From positions 124,001 through 188,000 of the forward strand of contig NZ_JAKRVX010000002.1 in NCBI RefSeq assembly GCF_023638035.1: a stretch of DNA of 64,000 nt, written 5' to 3'. The DNA comes from Natronocalculus amylovorans (GTDB taxonomy: Archaea > Halobacteriota > Halobacteria > Halobacteriales > Haloferacaceae). This document shows positions 34,706-43,743 of the stretch, piece after piece; positions within the stretch are counted from its first letter, which is position 1; each line of letters begins with the position of its first letter. The position numbers were made by a program, and so were the translations under genes. Under the pieces are notes generated by a model, which was not told the origin of the DNA, searched no databases, and was given only the letters and a program-made list of their open reading frames with translations.

Positions 34706-35854
34706 CTATTTTTCGCCCAGTAACTGATCCGACGCGTCTTCAGCATCCCGTTTTCCAACCGCAGAGTTCGCCAGCAATCGACCACCAATAAGGGCTGGGC
34801 TGATGACTCGGTCGGCACCTGCGCGACGGAGTTTCGCAACATTTTCACGCTGGGTTGCTGCGGCAAGGATGTGGATCTCTGGATTGAGCTGTCTTGCAGT
34901 AAGAATTGCTAATGCATCGTGGGCATCGTTATTTGTCGCAGCGATTGCCGCACGGGCATTTTCAATGCCTGCTTTCTGCAGCGGCTCTTCGTCGCTTGGA
35001 TCCGCTGTTAGCACAGGATAGCCTCGTTCGCTGAGTCGTCGTGCACGAGCCTCATCGGTTGTGATAATCGCGACATCAGTCTCTTCGTCAATATTTTGAA
35101 TAATCGGTTCCGTCAGATCCCCATCACCCAAGAGGAGGATATGTTCGTCAAGGAGGTTAAATTGGCTTTCGGTCATACGTCCAAGGGCTTTCGAGAGCTG
35201 TGCTTCGATCGCGGGCGTGAGCAACACACCAAGTGCGACAGCGAAGGCAGCAACGTTCAACAACAGTACAGAGAGGCCAAAGAGTCGTCCAAGTTCCGTT
35301 ATTGGATAGATGTCACCGTAGCCAACCGTACTTGCGGTGACGACAGTATAATAAAATGCATCCGTAATCGAGACCACACCTTCAAATTCATCGCGAAGCG
35401 CATAGGAGCCGATTGTTCCGTATCCGATCGCCGTTCCAAGCGCAACCCCTGCGGCCAACTGGGTCGCTGACGGCGAAAAGGTACGATCAAAACGGTCTCG
35501 GTTGTATATCAGCGCCGGTGCAGAAACAACAGAGAGAACGATCAGTGGAACAGAGAATGGTGACACCTGCAGCGCACCCTGAAGTGCTGTGATCGGGAGC
35601 AACACTGCAGTTGCGTACCACCCAACACGATATCGGTTTTTGAGTGCGTACGCACTGCCAAGCATTGTGAATCCGGTAATTGTCCCTGTGAATCCAACGG
35701 TCCGTCGAACAACATCTGGAACGTAGTCTGCGAGCGCGCCATCAATACCACCGGTTGAGATGTGTATGAGCCCAACAATGATTGAGAGCAGTGCAACTGC
35801 AAATGTCAATAAAACTGACGCACGAACAGTTACCCACTCTTTACTCCACGCCAT
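34706..35854 (-). CDS. pchA: Potassium channel with pore loop and RCK/TrkA-N domain
   Basis: A 382-residue protein. The N-terminal part has about four hydrophobic segments, then a two-helix channel module with the potassium filter TASTVGYGDIYP (Thr-Val-Gly-Tyr-Gly at 176-180), then a cytoplasmic TrkA-N/RCK nucleotide-binding domain (HILLLGDGDLTEPIIQN, where a GxGxxG-like turn appears as GDGD) to about residue 365. It resembles MthK/KtrC-linked haloarchaeal pchA proteins. Regulation by ligand is likely; ion selectivity rests on the filter. Convergent with udp and divergent from two RCK_C proteins. Confidence 0.9.
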   Translation of the reverse strand: MAWSKEWVTVRASVLLTFAVALLSIIVGLIHISTGGIDGALADYVPDVVRRTVGFTGTITGFTMLGSAYALKNRYRVGWYATAVLLPITALQGALQVSPFSVPLIVLSVVSAPALIYNRDRFDRTFSPSATQLAAGVALGTAIGYGTIGSYALRDEFEGVVSITDAFYYTVVTASTVGYGDIYPITELGRLFGLSVLLLNVAAFAVALGVLLTPAIEAQLSKALGRMTESQFNLLDEHILLLGDGDLTEPIIQNIDEETDVAIITTDEARARRLSERGYPVLTADPSDEEPLQKAGIENARAAIAATNNDAHDALAILTARQLNPEIHILAAATQRENVAKLRRAGADRVISPALIGGRLLANSAVGKRDAEDASDQLLGEK

Positions 35855-35968
35855 CTATCTGCTATTGTCTATCGCTCCTATATATACCGCGGGATTATAC
35901 CCTGTTGATGCAGTGGGTTGTGTCGGTTGCGGTAACTGTATAGTAGAGGAGGCACAAAGCAGGATAGT

Positions 35969-37201
35969 ATGGCGCTTCCGTTTGAGATTCTCTTGGGCAT
36001 CTATCTTGGTGTGCTGACCGGAATCATTCCGGCAGTGATCGCTGGACTGCTCGGATTTGTATTCAAGTATTTTACGGGTGTAACGATTCCTGGGCTTGGT
36101 GTTGTTGTTCTAGCATTAGCAATTGCAGGAGTCAATGGTGGGCTGATGGCACTTGCTGACGAGAATATCCAGACCTCAGAGAATGCCGTTGCAGTCGTTA
36201 CGGCAATTATTGTTGTGTTGATGCTCTCGCTGTACGCACACTCGCAAGGTGACAAACTTGGTGCAAACGTCCCGCGAAAGATTTCGCTTCGAAAGTTTCG
36301 CGATCGAACACTCAATACAGATGTGGTCGAGCTTGTTGGTGGACGAAACCAAGTACGTGTAACCGTTATTGGTGAAATTGGTGACTTGGAAGGCTACCCA
36401 CCACTTACCACCGCAGATCGGACTGCGATCAAAGAAGGGGAGTGGACGTTTCCTGCAGATATCCCGATCGAAGAGCTTGAAACACGGTTTGCTGACCGAC
36501 TCCGATCAGAATTAGACCTCGCAGATGTGTCTGCAAATATTACAACAGATGCGAAGGCAACGGTTTCAGCAGCTCCACCGGCTGGAAGCACCTCAAAACG
36601 GGTCCCAAAAGGCAAACGTGCAGTCTCAATCAGTGCAGTTATTCCAGGTGGATTGGCTCGTGGTGAGCACGTTCAAATACTCACAAAAAATGGGTCAATT
36701 GCTGGTGAGTTAATCGCAGCGAAATCCGGTGAAAAAAAGAAGGATAAAGAAAAAGAAGCGGAGGCCACCGCAACCACAGATGTACAGACGGATGGGGGGA
36801 CAGACAGTGCCAGTGGAGCTACTCAACCGCTCACAACAGGAGGAGAAGGCCGAATAACGGTTGCGGTCCCTCGGTCAGCAGCAAAAACACTGTTGCAGTC
36901 CGAACGTGGGACGGTTATTGTGCTTTCTCGAGGAACAAGGCGGGAGTTTGAACTCGCGACGATCCTACGGCAGGCTGGTGCGAGATTGAAAAAAGTGACC
37001 GTGGTTGCTGGTGGCCCGTTAGATGGCACGACAATCGGAGAAAACCGAGTTAGAGAAACATACCGTGTTGTCATCATCGCTGCGAAACACGAACGCTGGC
37101 AGGTAACGCCAAGCGGATCACAGCCACTCAGTGCCGGTGATGATCTCTATGTGATTGGCACCCAAGATGATCTCCGATCATTCACGGAGGCAGCAGCATG
37201 A
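35969..37201 (+). CDS. Membrane-anchored RCK_C (TrkA-C) protein 1
   Basis: A 410-residue protein. Three hydrophobic segments at the N-terminus (about 6-30, 38-60, 75-95) anchor it, a linker holds KKKDKEKEAEATATTD (about 250-265), and the C-terminal TrkA-C/RCK_C module (RLKKVTVVAGGPLDGTTIGE...DDLYVIGTQDDL) would bind a ligand. It has no pore loop or TrkA-N domain. Its stop overlaps the next start by 4 bp (37198-37201). It lies divergent from the potassium channel, so a regulatory subunit for that channel or another transporter is likely. Confidence 0.82.
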   Translation: MALPFEILLGIYLGVLTGIIPAVIAGLLGFVFKYFTGVTIPGLGVVVLALAIAGVNGGLMALADENIQTSENAVAVVTAIIVVLMLSLYAHSQGDKLGANVPRKISLRKFRDRTLNTDVVELVGGRNQVRVTVIGEIGDLEGYPPLTTADRTAIKEGEWTFPADIPIEELETRFADRLRSELDLADVSANITTDAKATVSAAPPAGSTSKRVPKGKRAVSISAVIPGGLARGEHVQILTKNGSIAGELIAAKSGEKKKDKEKEAEATATTDVQTDGGTDSASGATQPLTTGGEGRITVAVPRSAAKTLLQSERGTVIVLSRGTRREFELATILRQAGARLKKVTVVAGGPLDGTTIGENRVRETYRVVIIAAKHERWQVTPSGSQPLSAGDDLYVIGTQDDLRSFTEAAA

Positions 37202-38403
37202 TTGAGACCGAATTGATCCTTGGACAGTCCGGTGTTACATTCTCCGATCCGCTTGTTGCAATGATCACGCTCGTTATTTATAGTATCCTCTCAGTATTCG
37301 GTGCTGGAGTAATTGCGGTTATCTATCGGTGGTATTTCCGTGAGGAGGTGCCAGAGGGGATTGCAATTCTGATCGGCGTTGCAGTTGTTGCACTCTACAT
37401 TAACACCGCATCTCTTGGTGTAGTGGTTGGAGAAGGTGCTGTTGACCTATTTAGAATCGAAGTGGTACTTTTCAATGTGGTAGCACTCGGTGTGGCGACA
37501 GCAGGTGCACCAGTTGGACAGCGGCTGGGGGACCGAATCGCAGTGGATGTGTTTGCAATTCGAGGGCTTCGAGACATTGAAGGAGAAATGGGCAAAGTTG
37601 TTCGATCGGTTGGTCGGACAACAATGGTTACCCTTCCAACGGAGATTGAAGACATGGATAGCTACGACCCAGTCTCGAAAGAGACAAAAACCGAGATGGC
37701 CGGCAAGCGATTCCATTTCCCACGGCGATTAACTGTTGAAGAGCTTCGAGAACGGATTGTTGATCGAATTAAAGAAGATTACGCGGTTGGCTATGTTGAT
37801 GTTGATCTCACTGATGACGGACAGATTGACTACTTAGCGGTTGGTTCACGAATGGCCGGTGTGGGACCAACACTTGCGCCAGGCACAGTTGCAATTGCGG
37901 TCACTGCAGACCCACCAAACAACGCGGCAGCAGGGGACCTGGTACAGCTGTGGACGGCTGCTGAGGGCCCAGAACTTGTGGTATCTGGCGAGCTTCGAAG
38001 CGTCTCTGGCGATATCTCGACGATTGCGATCGATGAAAATGATATCGAAACAGTGGATCCATCCCAAAGCTACCGATTGGTGACGCTCCCGGAAACACCA
38101 CGTCCTGATCGGGAGTTTGCCACCCTTCTGCGAAGCGTTGATGAAACAATCGCTTCGGTTGAGGTGTCCCCAGAAAGTCTACTCACGGATGAAACCCTAT
38201 CCATGACAGACGCAATTATCATTGCCGTCCGATCCGCAGATGGGACGCTTGAAGCGTTACCTGCTCGTGATCGAGTCTTTTCCGGAAATGAAACGGTGTA
38301 TGCGATCGGCCGCCCGGCCGTCCTTCGACGGCTCGAAGAGGCTGCAACGACACCAAAGCCAGCGGCTGAACAGCCGGAAGTGCAAGCCGAACCTGCTGAC
38401 TAA
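37198..38403 (+). CDS. Membrane-anchored RCK_C (TrkA-C) protein 2
   Basis: A 401-residue paralogue with the same plan: three hydrophobic segments (about 20-45, 58-78, 85-105), a soluble middle with EEVPEGIAIL, MDSYDPVSKETK and a C-terminal RCK_C-like module (SVEVSPESLLTDETLSMTDAIIIAVRSADG and NETVYAIGRPAVLRRLEE). No pore or N-terminal nucleotide-binding domain is seen. Translationally coupled to the first copy (ATGA overlap), which implies a heteromeric complex. It ends 113 bp before the MoaD-like gene. Confidence 0.8.
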   Translation: MIETELILGQSGVTFSDPLVAMITLVIYSILSVFGAGVIAVIYRWYFREEVPEGIAILIGVAVVALYINTASLGVVVGEGAVDLFRIEVVLFNVVALGVATAGAPVGQRLGDRIAVDVFAIRGLRDIEGEMGKVVRSVGRTTMVTLPTEIEDMDSYDPVSKETKTEMAGKRFHFPRRLTVEELRERIVDRIKEDYAVGYVDVDLTDDGQIDYLAVGSRMAGVGPTLAPGTVAIAVTADPPNNAAAGDLVQLWTAAEGPELVVSGELRSVSGDISTIAIDENDIETVDPSQSYRLVTLPETPRPDREFATLLRSVDETIASVEVSPESLLTDETLSMTDAIIIAVRSADGTLEALPARDRVFSGNETVYAIGRPAVLRRLEEAATTPKPAAEQPEVQAEPAD

Positions 38404-38516
38404 GCGTACTCCCGTTGCGGATCCATTACAGAGATTCGAAGAGAAAGCCCACGACTGAAGTCGTCGCAGCAGTCACGGGCACAACGCTCTTGAGAACGCG
38501 CGGACTGTCAACACAC

Positions 38517-38792
38517 ATGCAATGGAAACTCTTCGCTAACCTCGCAGAGATTGCAGGAGAGCGGACCATTTCACTCGCGATCGATTCGGATGCAACCGTT
38601 GGTGACGCATTGGATGCGCTACTCGAACGGCATCCATCACTGAGTGATGAGGTGCTTGTTGCAGATGGAGAGCTGCATGACCATATCAATCTCCTCATCA
38701 ACGGAACAAACATTCACTCGCTATCTGGGTTGGAGACCTCGATCGAACCGGATGATGAGCTTGCGCTGTTCCCACCTGTGAGTGGAGGATAG
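38517..38792 (+). CDS. MoaD/SAMP-like ubiquitin-fold protein
   Basis: A 91-residue beta-grasp protein ending in VSGG. The C-terminal Gly-Gly is needed for adenylation by an E1-like UbaA, either as sulfur carrier for molybdopterin and tRNA thiolation or as small archaeal modifier protein. QWKLFANLAEIAGE at the start, VGDALDALLERHP and LLINGTNI match MoaD/SAMP1. The start at 38517 gives a normal N-terminus; the longer frame reads through a degenerate hairpin (38441-38470). Next gene is dys, 47 bp on. A MoaB homologue is at 60.6 kb. Confidence 0.88.
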   Translation: MQWKLFANLAEIAGERTISLAIDSDATVGDALDALLERHPSLSDEVLVADGELHDHINLLINGTNIHSLSGLETSIEPDDELALFPPVSGG

Positions 38793-38839
38793 TCGAACTA
38801 TTTCGGATCGTTAAAACCGATCGCCGACGGAAACCGAGT

Positions 38840-39880
38840 ATGAGTGACCACGATGACGAGGAGTTCGAGTACGAACCACCGGAGCGGATAGAGTTTGATC
38901 ACAACCCGATCGGACACAGCCGCGTTCACGCTGGCATGACCGTTGCAGAGCTAATTGAACAGTATGGGCATGCAGGGATTGGGGCTGCAGCAGTCCATGA
39001 AGCTGCGGATATTTATGCGGACATGCTTGCAGATGACGAGTGTACGATTTTCCTGTCGCTTGCGGGTGCGATGGTTCCAACCGGCATGCGTCGAATTGTG
39101 TCAGACCTCATCCGTGATGGATACGTTGATGCATTGATCACCACAGGCGCAAACCTCACACATGATTCGATCGAAGCGATCGGTGGGAAACACCACCACG
39201 GTCGTCATCACAATCCGGAAATGAACGACAGAGAGTTTGATGAATCCCTTCGTGATGAGGAGGTCGATCGGATCTACAACGTATACTTGCCACAGGAGCA
39301 TTTTGCACTGTTTGAGAGCCATCTTCGTGAAGCGGTGTTTCCACCGCTTGCAGAACAGGAGAGTGTGAGCATTGCGGAGTTGTGTGCTGAGCTTGGACGT
39401 GCAAATAGCGAAATAAACGAACACGAAGGGATCAAAGAGGATGCTGGGATTGCTGCTGCAGCGTATGAGTGTGATGTTCCGATTTACTGTCCAGCAGTGC
39501 AGGATTCCGTACTTGGATTGCAGGCATGGATGTACTCACAGACGTCTGGACTAACACTAGACGCACTCGGTGATATGACCGCATTGACCGACATGGCGTA
39601 CTATGCCGATCGGGCTGGGTGTTTGCTTGTGGGCGGTGGCGTCCCAAAGAATTTCACTCTCCAGACGATGCTCGTCAGTCCCGATGCGTACGATTATGCG
39701 GTACAGATTACGATGGATCCTGTCTCAACAGGTGGGCTCTCCGGCGCAACGCTCGATGAGGCGCGATCGTGGGGGAAACTCGAAAAAGATGCTCGAAACG
39801 CAACAATAACCGGTGATGCGACGATTTTCTTACCACTGTTAGTCGCAGCAGCACGGGAACGGATCGAAAACAAACCGTAG
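38840..39880 (+). CDS. dys: Deoxyhypusine synthase
   Basis: A 346-residue deoxyhypusine synthase, which transfers the aminobutyl group of spermidine (or, in haloarchaea, probably agmatine-type donor) to a Lys of aIF5A. The NAD-binding and catalytic blocks are FLSLAGAMVPTGMRRI (about 71-86), TTGANLTHDSIEAIGGKHHHG (about 101-121), and the catalytic Lys270 in GGGVPKNF. The end, VSTGGLSGATLDEARSWGKL, is also characteristic. Acidic extension at the N-terminus (DHDDEEFEYEPP) is haloarchaeal. Full length. Confidence 0.95.
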   Translation: MSDHDDEEFEYEPPERIEFDHNPIGHSRVHAGMTVAELIEQYGHAGIGAAAVHEAADIYADMLADDECTIFLSLAGAMVPTGMRRIVSDLIRDGYVDALITTGANLTHDSIEAIGGKHHHGRHHNPEMNDREFDESLRDEEVDRIYNVYLPQEHFALFESHLREAVFPPLAEQESVSIAELCAELGRANSEINEHEGIKEDAGIAAAAYECDVPIYCPAVQDSVLGLQAWMYSQTSGLTLDALGDMTALTDMAYYADRAGCLLVGGGVPKNFTLQTMLVSPDAYDYAVQITMDPVSTGGLSGATLDEARSWGKLEKDARNATITGDATIFLPLLVAAARERIENKP

Positions 39881-39887
39881 TGGGGTG

Positions 39888-40328
39888 TTACGTCCGACGA
39901 CCGACAATTGACGTCGGCTGAAGCTCGTACAGTTCAACAGTTGCCTCATCAACGTTTTCACCAAAGAGCCGAACTGGTCCGAACATCGATCGACATTCTG
40001 CGATCGAAAACGTACTATCGGGGATGCGTGTGAGTGATCCCCGGACAATGATACTCCAAGAATCTCTGGGGCCCTCGTGTCCGTATACAACAAACATTGC
40101 AGTCTCTGTTTTATCTAAATACCCTCGCTTCTTGCTTTGTGGGCCAAAGAGGAGTCGAATAATCAGTCGGTCGTCGCCGTAATGATATCCGACAGGGACG
40201 CAGTAGGCAGTATTCTCTGCTGCCAACCCAAGAACACCAACAGACTCCGCTGAGAGCTTTTCATCGCGCTCGCGATCGGTCATCCCGATCGTGTAGGTGT
40301 ACGGAAAGTCCGAGAGCTCAAAAGTCAT
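39888..40328 (-). CDS. Pyridoxamine 5'-phosphate oxidase-like FMN-binding protein
   Basis: A 146-residue split-barrel FMN-binding protein. The order FELSDFPYTYTIG..., VGVLGLAAENTAYCVPVGYHYGDDRLIIRLLFGPQSKKRGYLD, TAMFVVYGHEGPRDSWSIIVRGSLTRI is that of the pyridoxamine 5'-phosphate oxidase superfamily, often annotated as flavin-nucleotide-binding protein. The start at 40326-40328 or 10 residues earlier (40358) is possible. A specific substrate is not predictable. Convergent with dys (7-bp gap). Confidence 0.84.
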   Translation of the reverse strand: MTFELSDFPYTYTIGMTDRERDEKLSAESVGVLGLAAENTAYCVPVGYHYGDDRLIIRLLFGPQSKKRGYLDKTETAMFVVYGHEGPRDSWSIIVRGSLTRIPDSTFSIAECRSMFGPVRLFGENVDEATVELYELQPTSIVGRRT

Positions 40329-40546
40329 ATCACCGTGTTCGTGTCCGTTCGGCTTCAATACACAGTGCGCTTGGAAATACAGTCTGTCGGAACGACAGCT
40401 AGTTGCTCACACTCGGCAATCTTTGATTTATCATTAACTTTTATTATATATTGGACTGTTGGATGAACTATCATGTTTGTAGTATCCATCGTAGCCTAAC
40501 TCTTCCAATCCGCAGCACCGCTTTTTGAGATCCTCTCACCGCTACG

Positions 40547-40735
40547 ATGAGCACCCATTCACAGACACAGTCGACCGTTGAACCGACACCAGAGTACAGT
40601 CCGAGCGACCCAACACCTGCAAGCGATCGCGTCCAGCAGTTATTTTCGACAACCTGCGATCGCCAACTTGTGAATCTAATGGATACACATAATCAGGCGA
40701 TCGGTTTGATTGCACCCGAAACAGCCGCAGACTGA
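40547..40735 (+). CDS. Small hypothetical protein
   Basis: A 62-residue frame with a Thr/Pro/Ser-rich N-terminal part and a more ordered C-terminal part (SDRVQQLFSTTCDRQLVNLMDTHNQAIGL). Three CGATCG words and acidic composition agree with native coding sequence here. No family is recognised and no RBS is clear. Convergent with the repeat protein gene 5 bp downstream. Confidence 0.5.
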   Translation: MSTHSQTQSTVEPTPEYSPSDPTPASDRVQQLFSTTCDRQLVNLMDTHNQAIGLIAPETAAD

Positions 40736-40740
40736 TCAAA

Positions 40741-41892
40741 TTATTCTCCGTTCGGCTCTTGAATCTCGACTGTATCGTCAGTCACTTTGAGGATATCTGC
40801 ACGCCCAACCCGATACTCGTCATCCGTTTCGCCCCAGTCTAACATTGATTTGATCCGTGTTGCGATCGTCGGCTGCGGGTCAACTACAAGTGCTTCTGCT
40901 TCGACTGCGGTGACGGTACCGATCGCAGAGCCAGCGGACATGACTGTTTTTCCCACAGTCGAATCATTGATTGTTAGCTCATGCGTCTGATCAGCGCCTT
41001 CGGCTGTTTCCCTCTCGCCTGCAACAGGGTCTTTGCGTGCTTTTGTTCGTGTTCCAATTGTTGTACTGCTTTGGAGTTCGTTTTCCAACACCTCGGCCAG
41101 AATCTGTCGGTGTTCGATCTGTTCAGTTTCGACGACTCGTGTTTCAACAAGCGTGGTTCGGAGCTGCCCCGGCGAGACCCGTTCAACGGTCCTAAGCGCA
41201 TCTGTTACGGCCTTTTCATCCGGTGTTTCGATCTCTAGCATTGCTTCGACAACCATGCGTCCGATCGCATCCAGCTCTGTATCCTCGATCTCATCATAGC
41301 CTGATTCAGGACCGTCTGCTGCTCTTGGTGAGATTGTCGTCTCAACCACTGTTTGTTCCGTTAATTCAGTTTGGAGCTGCACCGTTTCGTCAACGTCAAG
41401 CGTAATTTGAGCTGCAATATCGATCGTTGGTCGATCGAGCGCAATCCCATCAGCGGTCGTCTCTGGTCGGTCCGCCGGACCACTACCGCTGCCTGAATCA
41501 GGTGGCTCTGTCACCGGATAATTTCCCGACGGCTCTTCGAATAGTGGTTTCGCCGGATCAACACCTGAATCTGATTCGGTGTGTGCTCCCGCATCCATCC
41601 CTTGATCCTCTTGCCCTCTCTCGCTGTGGGTTTCTGCGCCCATTTCGCGATGTCTCTGTTCATCCTCGATATGAGATGCAGCACCCATCCCGCGGTGTTC
41701 GTGCGCCTCATAGCTCTGTTCCTCCGCTTGGCGGTCAACTGGTGGCTGGTTGCCGATCGCTGCAACATCGGCACCGACGATTTGACGAGCGACTAATGTT
41801 TGCTCAATGAGTGTCGTCGCAACCACTTCGGTATCAATCACTTCGTGTGACAGCTGTTCGGCCGTGATTTTGGTCTCGTGTCGATCAGTCAT
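40741..41892 (-). CDS. Acidic protein with internal repeats and a PRC-barrel-like C-terminus
   Basis: A 383-residue, strongly acidic soluble protein. Residues 64-109 hold three degenerate repeats of about 15-17 residues with the shared core H/R-x-(G/E)MGAxxHxE (HEHRGMGAASHIE, HREMGAETHSE, DQGMDAGAHTE). The N- and central parts have repeated VxxTxVxxTLxE and VxETxxVETEQ patterns (EVIDTEVVATTLIEQTLV; LVETRVVETEQIEHRQIL). The C-terminal 75 residues (VGKTVMSAGSAIGTVTAVEAEALVVDP...DILKVTDDTVEIQ) read like a PRC-barrel. No signal peptide. Function is unknown; a scaffold or stress-linked role is only a guess. Confidence 0.75.
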   Translation of the reverse strand: MTDRHETKITAEQLSHEVIDTEVVATTLIEQTLVARQIVGADVAAIGNQPPVDRQAEEQSYEAHEHRGMGAASHIEDEQRHREMGAETHSERGQEDQGMDAGAHTESDSGVDPAKPLFEEPSGNYPVTEPPDSGSGSGPADRPETTADGIALDRPTIDIAAQITLDVDETVQLQTELTEQTVVETTISPRAADGPESGYDEIEDTELDAIGRMVVEAMLEIETPDEKAVTDALRTVERVSPGQLRTTLVETRVVETEQIEHRQILAEVLENELQSSTTIGTRTKARKDPVAGERETAEGADQTHELTINDSTVGKTVMSAGSAIGTVTAVEAEALVVDPQPTIATRIKSMLDWGETDDEYRVGRADILKVTDDTVEIQEPNGE

Positions 41893-42111
41893 GGGTGTTC
41901 ACAAGTGACCTATTTCGGTTTGATCGCCATAGTCGTGATTCACCAAATTCGATAGGTCTGGCTGTTCTACGTACGTATTTTGGGCATAAGCGGCCGTATT
42001 TGATATGAATCTCTGTGTGCGTGGATGGTATTTTTATCGTATGTTGTTGCTGGGCGATCGATCGGAAGTACACAACCACAACCATCTTTTGTTCGTTGCG
42101 TGTAGTTGCAG

Positions 42112-42322
42112 ATGGCCGATGACGATACGTACCGATCCGAGAGCGGGTGGCACCGCTTTGTGACGATCCCTATGAGTGCCGAGGCCACCGATTCATACGG
42201 TCGGAGAAGACGATGTATCACCGATCGGTGTACCATCGTTCAGCCGAGAGTACAATGATTGGTTCCCGACCGTATCGCTCCGTGCACGTGCCCCAGTTGA
42301 CTGCTCGTTTATTTTTATCTAG
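42112..42322 (+). pseudogene. Frameshifted small gene
   Basis: ATG at 42112 opens MADDDTYRSESGWHRFVTIPMSAEATDSY; just after, the frame breaks, and the +1 frame continues with codon-biased sequence VGEDDVSPIGVPSFSREYNDWFPTVSL and ends at TAG (42320-42322). Dropping one base near 42199 would give one 69-residue acidic protein. I do not recognise a family. It lies in the 538-bp gap 41893-42430 next to an IS end. A sequencing error would look the same. Confidence 0.4.
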
Positions 42323-42375
42323 GAGTGGCCTTCCGCAACTCCCACTGATCGGACGCACTCGCTGGAGATTACGGG

Positions 42376-42422
<47 letters not shown>

Positions 42423-42430
42423 TCGAGAAA

Positions 42431-43432
42431 CTATGATCCTCCTGGTGAAACGGGGACACCAAGAAACTCGAATGGCTCGGTCTCGACGAGATCGTCGTCA
42501 ACATTCCCCGCAAAGACGTTCGCCTGATGCTCACCGAGCGCCAGTGATCGAACGCTGGAATCGGCGGCAAAGTCGATGTTGTCGAGGTCTAGCCAGAAGA
42601 CATTCGGTGAGAGCGCCGACTCGAAGTAGTAGCGTCGGTCCCGGTGATCGGCAACGGTGCGCCAACGTGTCGAAGAGATATGGGGTTCGTCCGGCGTACT
42701 GATTCCGTAGGGTACGGAGACGTTGCGGATCGCGCCGAAGACACTCGCTGTTGCGGTTCGGCGATCCTCGGTTTGAGGAATCGAACCCACATAAAAACTT
42801 GCGCGGACAAATCTATCGGCCGGGCGATTCGTTCCCGGTAACATGACTGTACCGCCGATCTCCGACCAGTACGCCTCGAGTGGGAGTTGCTGGTCGAACG
42901 GCGGGGAGTTCGTCATCACCTGATACTCGCGATCGTGGTGGATCCTCAACTCGCCGTCTATGTATTCGAAGATGGCGCTGTCACCGGTGGCGTCCGAGAC
43001 GGACAGGTGCAAGGTGGCGAACCGATCCTCGTCGGGTATTTCGTCGGAAACAACGACGAGGTCCTCGTTCCGATGGTGTTCGACTGCGTCGGTGACCGTC
43101 CCGAAATTGTCGAGCACGTACTGTGCCCACAGCGAGATTGACAACCCAGGCCTGTCGCCGTCCCACTCGGGATAATCGGATTCGGTGAGCCATAGGACGT
43201 TCGCAACAAGCCCCTTTTCGTTCATTCCGTCGGTCGTCGCGATGTCATACGCGGAGGCAACAACGCTACCGTACTCGGCGGTCCACTCGATCGAAGCCGG
43301 ACCGACTTCGCCAGTTCGCTCCATCCCGCGTGGGAATACCCAGATGTTAGTTCCAATCTCACTGTGCCAATCCATTGACCGCCCAGTAAGTACGAAGTTC
43401 TCGGGTCCGATATAAACCAGTCGCGTACACAT
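42431..43432 (-). CDS. Choloylglycine hydrolase/penicillin V acylase-type Ntn hydrolase
   Basis: A 333-residue linear-amide C-N hydrolase of the Ntn superfamily. Cys2 right after Met (MCTRL) is the nucleophile after Met removal. Arg18 and Asp21 in GRSMDW and Asn175 in QVMTNSPPF fall at the numbers known from bile-salt hydrolase and penicillin V acylase, and RFVRA (about 207-211) supplies the last Arg. No signal peptide, so it acts in the cytosol. Known substrates of relatives include bile salts, penicillin V and N-acyl homoserine lactones; the one here is open. GC is higher than in native neighbours. Confidence 0.9.
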   Translation of the reverse strand: MCTRLVYIGPENFVLTGRSMDWHSEIGTNIWVFPRGMERTGEVGPASIEWTAEYGSVVASAYDIATTDGMNEKGLVANVLWLTESDYPEWDGDRPGLSISLWAQYVLDNFGTVTDAVEHHRNEDLVVVSDEIPDEDRFATLHLSVSDATGDSAIFEYIDGELRIHHDREYQVMTNSPPFDQQLPLEAYWSEIGGTVMLPGTNRPADRFVRASFYVGSIPQTEDRRTATASVFGAIRNVSVPYGISTPDEPHISSTRWRTVADHRDRRYYFESALSPNVFWLDLDNIDFAADSSVRSLALGEHQANVFAGNVDDDLVETEPFEFLGVPVSPGGS

Positions 43433-43569
43433 CTATAATCGTTCTCCTGACTCTTGGCCGTTGTGTGTTCGGGGGGCCAACATATTGTTGCAATACCACG
43501 AGCAAGAACATAAGTTGTGTCTGGCCCAGACTGATACGTTCTGGTCGGGTTGGTGTCTCCAACTCGGGA

Positions 43570-43743
43570 TCACCTGCGGTGACTTGAGCCCAGATATCGG
43601 CACACTCCACAAATAATGAGGCCTATCGAGACGCCAATAACGGCCACGTAGGCAAGGATCATCAAGGCCCACCTCGGTGGCGGCAGCCGCAGGTACGTCT
43701 GATGACGCCGAGCTTGAGGGCTAACTCGTCGCTTAGCCTTCAT
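43570..43743 (-). CDS. Small single-span membrane protein (57 aa)
   Basis: A 57-residue frame read directly from the sequence: ATG at 43741-43743, TGA at 43570-43572. A very basic N-terminus (KAKRRVSPQARRHQ), one hydrophobic helix (WALMILAYVAVIGVSIGLIICGV, about 25-47) and a short tail ending SSHRR. A TATA-like TTTAATTA (43770-43778, read on the minus strand) lies 27-35 bp upstream. It lies 137 bp upstream of the amidase gene on the same strand and divergent from the OFA-type transporter. It could be a small subunit of the transporter; that is inference. Confidence 0.55.
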   Translation of the reverse strand: MKAKRRVSPQARRHQTYLRLPPPRWALMILAYVAVIGVSIGLIICGVCRYLGSSHRR

